Shown here: positions 6,046 through 6,813 of the stretch, piece after piece
Layout: the number at the start of each line of letters is the position of its first letter
Position numbering within the stretch: position 1 is the first letter of the stretch
NCBI GenBank assembly: GCA_902773415.1
Contig: CACYEE010000104.1
Location: forward strand, 1 to 6,813
Direction of reading: 5' to 3'
Length of the DNA stretch: 6,813 nucleotides
Origin: an uncultured Actinomyces sp.
GTDB lineage: Bacteria > Actinomycetota > Actinomycetes > Actinomycetales > Actinomycetaceae
Translations under genes and position numbers: made by a program
Notes under the pieces: generated by a model
What the model saw: the letters and a program-made list of their open reading frames with translations, nothing else
What the model was told of the DNA's origin: nothing
Database searches by the model: none

Positions 6046-6452
6046 GAGATCGCCTCCTCGTGCCGCAGCCGGACCGTGCCGTCGGGCATGACGGTTACGG
6101 CAATCGCATCGATCGAGATGTCGGCCGCGCCGGGCTTGCGTTCGGCAAGCCACTGGCTGAACAGGAGGCGGAGGCGCGCGTATTTGTCTGCGCCGATGGC
6201 CTGTTCTGCGGGCACGCGCCCTCCCTCGCGGCGTGTCTTGACCTCGACCGCGACGATGCGGCCGGTCGCGCTGAGCGCGACGATGTCGAGCTCTCCGCAG
6301 CGGTGACGCCAGTTCCGGTCGAGTATGTCGTATCCTCTGGCCGCGAGGAAGGCCGTTGCGACGTCCTCTCCCCACGTGCCAAGCTCGCGGCGGTCCGCTT
6401 CGGGATTCAGGCAGGGAACGGCAAAACGCAGTGTTGTATCTGAATGGTCCAT
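6042..6452 (-). CDS. yraN: YraN/UPF0102 family nuclease-fold protein
   Basis: YraN proteins have a restriction-endonuclease-like (PD-(D/E)XK) fold and usually sit beside comM and dprA. Their cellular role is not settled, though a part in DNA processing or recombination is widely assumed. The 136-residue protein shows the motif order RRELGTWGEDVATAFLAARGY (about 21-41, with E29, interior), NWRHRCGELDIVAL (D56) and VAVEVKTRREG (E70 and K72 of the ExK element). DKYARLRLLFSQWLAE (89-104) and a C-terminal DISIDAIAVTV strand follow. The start at 6452 gives the usual family length (about 120-135). Its GGAGG lies only one base before the ATG, which is unusually close. A second in-frame ATG at 6473 has no ribosome binding site. 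The stop overlaps the comM start by four bases, so it is the first gene of the yraN-comM-dprA run. Confidence 0.9.
   Translation of the reverse strand: MDHSDTTLRFAVPCLNPEADRRELGTWGEDVATAFLAARGYDILDRNWRHRCGELDIVALSATGRIVAVEVKTRREGGRVPAEQAIGADKYARLRLLFSQWLAERKPGAADISIDAIAVTVMPDGTVRLRHEEAIS
6053..6058 (-). promoter_or_regulatory. Ribosome binding site of comM inside yraN
   Basis: AGGAGG lies seven bases before a GTG codon, inside the last codons of yraN. It decides the GTG start of comM over upstream in-frame ATGs. Confidence 0.8.
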
Positions 6453-6502
6453 GCCTCCAGTCAAATCCGCCATGCGAGGGCAGGCAAGGGTGCGCCGAAA
6501 CC

Positions 6503-6547
6503 TGTGGACGGGGCATGCGCGGAGGCGGCCTGTGGATACGGGTGCGC
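6503..6547 (-). repeat. Bipartite 45-bp element, copy 2, upstream of yraN
   Basis: Read on the minus strand, the arms are GCGCACCCGTATCCACA (6547-6531) and CCCGTCCACA (6512-6503) with 18 bases between. Against copy 1 at 1543-1587 the whole element matches at about 37 of 45 positions. Exactly 50 bases separate it from the yraN ATG at 6452, as in copy 1 and the M23 ATG. Similarity fades over the next roughly 30 bases (about 15 of 29 matches) and is at chance level beyond and upstream. The shared strand sense relative to the downstream gene and the shared distance point to a promoter-associated element rather than a random duplicate. Confidence 0.6.
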
Positions 6548-6717
6548 ATGCGCGATCTGCCGCGAAGGGGCAGGACTTGCGCCGGGGGCCGGCGCGGCGG
6601 CGTGCCGCAAGGTCCGTACCCGCGCCGCCCCGGACGGGCCGGGCGGCCTCGCGTGGCGCGTCGGCCCGCTCGCCGGCCGGCTTCGGCGGGTTGGCGACAC
6701 GTGACAAGGTAGGGGCG

Positions 6718-6726
6718 TCGTCCACA
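6718..6726 (+). promoter_or_regulatory. DnaA-box-like site TCGTCCACA
   Basis: TCGTCCACA differs by one base from TTGTCCACA. It lies in the yraN upstream region, opposite in orientation to the boxes of the 45-bp element. It could be chance on its own; its interest lies in the clustering of TCCACA cores in intergenic DNA. Confidence 0.25.
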
Positions 6727-6783
6727 GGGGGCGACCGCGACCGGAGCGCACGGCCCGCAGGACCATGTGGGAGACGGCATCGC

Positions 6784-6813
6784 TCAAGCTCCCGGAATCT
6801 GGATCTCGGATTC
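6784..6813 (-). CDS. Possible C-terminal end of an upstream gene (DUF2469-like)
   Basis: One minus-strand frame entering from the right edge reads ESEIQIPGA and then TGA at 6784-6786. In Mycobacterium tuberculosis a small DUF2469 protein (Rv2901c) is encoded a little upstream of yraN and, as I recall, ends in a similar acidic-hydrophobic tail (…KPELRLPE). The resemblance in spacing (E, hydrophobic, polar, hydrophobic, P) and the gene order make this plausible. Nine residues cannot establish it, and the other frames are also open across this short piece. Confidence 0.3.
   Translation of the reverse strand, partial: ESEIQIPGA

Larger units (their letters stand above)
6453..6783. other. Non-coding region upstream of yraN
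   Basis: These 331 bases precede the yraN start on the minus strand. Several frames stay open only because the DNA is very GC-rich; their products are Arg/Pro/Ala-rich with no recognisable motif. Visible signals are the second copy of the bipartite 45-bp element (6503-6547) and a TCGTCCACA (6718-6726, plus strand). The self-complementary GCGCATGCGC (6544-6553) overlaps the element's edge. TTGACT (6461-6466, minus) resembles a -35 box but lies too close to the ATG to serve yraN. No clear sigma-70 promoter or intrinsic terminator was found, although the yraN operon promoter presumably lies here. Confidence 0.6.

Noticed and set aside
6461..6466. TTGACT as the -35 box of a yraN promoter
   Set aside because: A -10 at normal spacing would fall inside the yraN coding region, downstream of the start codon, so it cannot serve this gene as annotated.
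6046..6780. Upstream extension of the comM frame giving a 750-residue protein
   Set aside because: The added 245 residues read through yraN in another frame and are Arg/Pro-rich. The GTG at 6045 has a strong ribosome binding site and gives the normal family length.
6461..6787. A 108-codon minus-strand frame in the yraN upstream region
   Set aside because: Low-complexity Arg/Pro/Ser/Ala composition, no ribosome binding site and no motif. It also overlaps the 45-bp element.
1..6813. tRNA or rRNA genes, CRISPR arrays, insertion sequences, phage or defence genes
   Set aside because: I looked for cloverleaf TψC-type stretches, regularly spaced direct repeats, transposase motifs and defence-type domains on both strands and saw none. 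The coding content is all conserved housekeeping.

Overview
The window is GC-rich (roughly two thirds G+C) chromosomal DNA. The gene set, protein motifs and order fit an actinomycete (phylum Actinomycetota). From memory, Mycobacterium tuberculosis has the same backbone: DUF2469, yraN, comM, dprA, xerC, an oppositely oriented M23 peptidase gene, then rpsB-tsf. The S2 protein has actinobacterial signature stretches (HFGHQTRRWNPKMKR, VDTNKEHLAV, MPEWEREL). Genus cannot be set by eye.

Layout, right to left along the minus strand: 6784-6813 may be the last nine codons of an upstream gene. A non-coding stretch follows (6453-6783). Then comes a tight run: yraN (6042-6452), comM (4528-6045) and dprA (3383-4531), joined by 4-base GTGA and ATGA start/stop overlaps. 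A 190-base gap with a long REP-like hairpin separates dprA from xerC (2269-3192). The plus-strand gene for a secreted M23-family protein (1638-2252) converges on xerC, and both stop codons lie in one short inverted repeat. A 526-base divergent region (1112-1637) holds the upstream region of the M23 gene and the leader of rpsB. Then rpsB (224-1111) and the start of tsf (1-192, running off the edge) continue on the minus strand.

How the genes work together: DprA and ComM both act on single-stranded DNA taken up in natural transformation (RecA loading and branch migration). YraN is a nuclease-fold protein usually found beside them, and XerC resolves chromosome dimers. The group is therefore a DNA-processing cluster. 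rpsB-tsf is the classic translation operon encoding ribosomal protein S2 and elongation factor Ts. The M23 protein is a wall-associated outlier facing the other way.

No new multi-gene system is visible. The most unexpected signal is non-coding. A bipartite 45-bp element (GTATCCACA, 18 bases, CCCGTCCACA) occurs once upstream of the M23 gene and once upstream of yraN. Each copy reads toward its gene, and each ends exactly 50 bases before the assigned start codon. Nearly all TCCACA (DnaA-box-like) cores of the window lie in these two intergenic regions. The dprA-xerC gap holds an 18-bp hairpin around GGGGACTGTCCCC that pairs fully only as plus-strand RNA.
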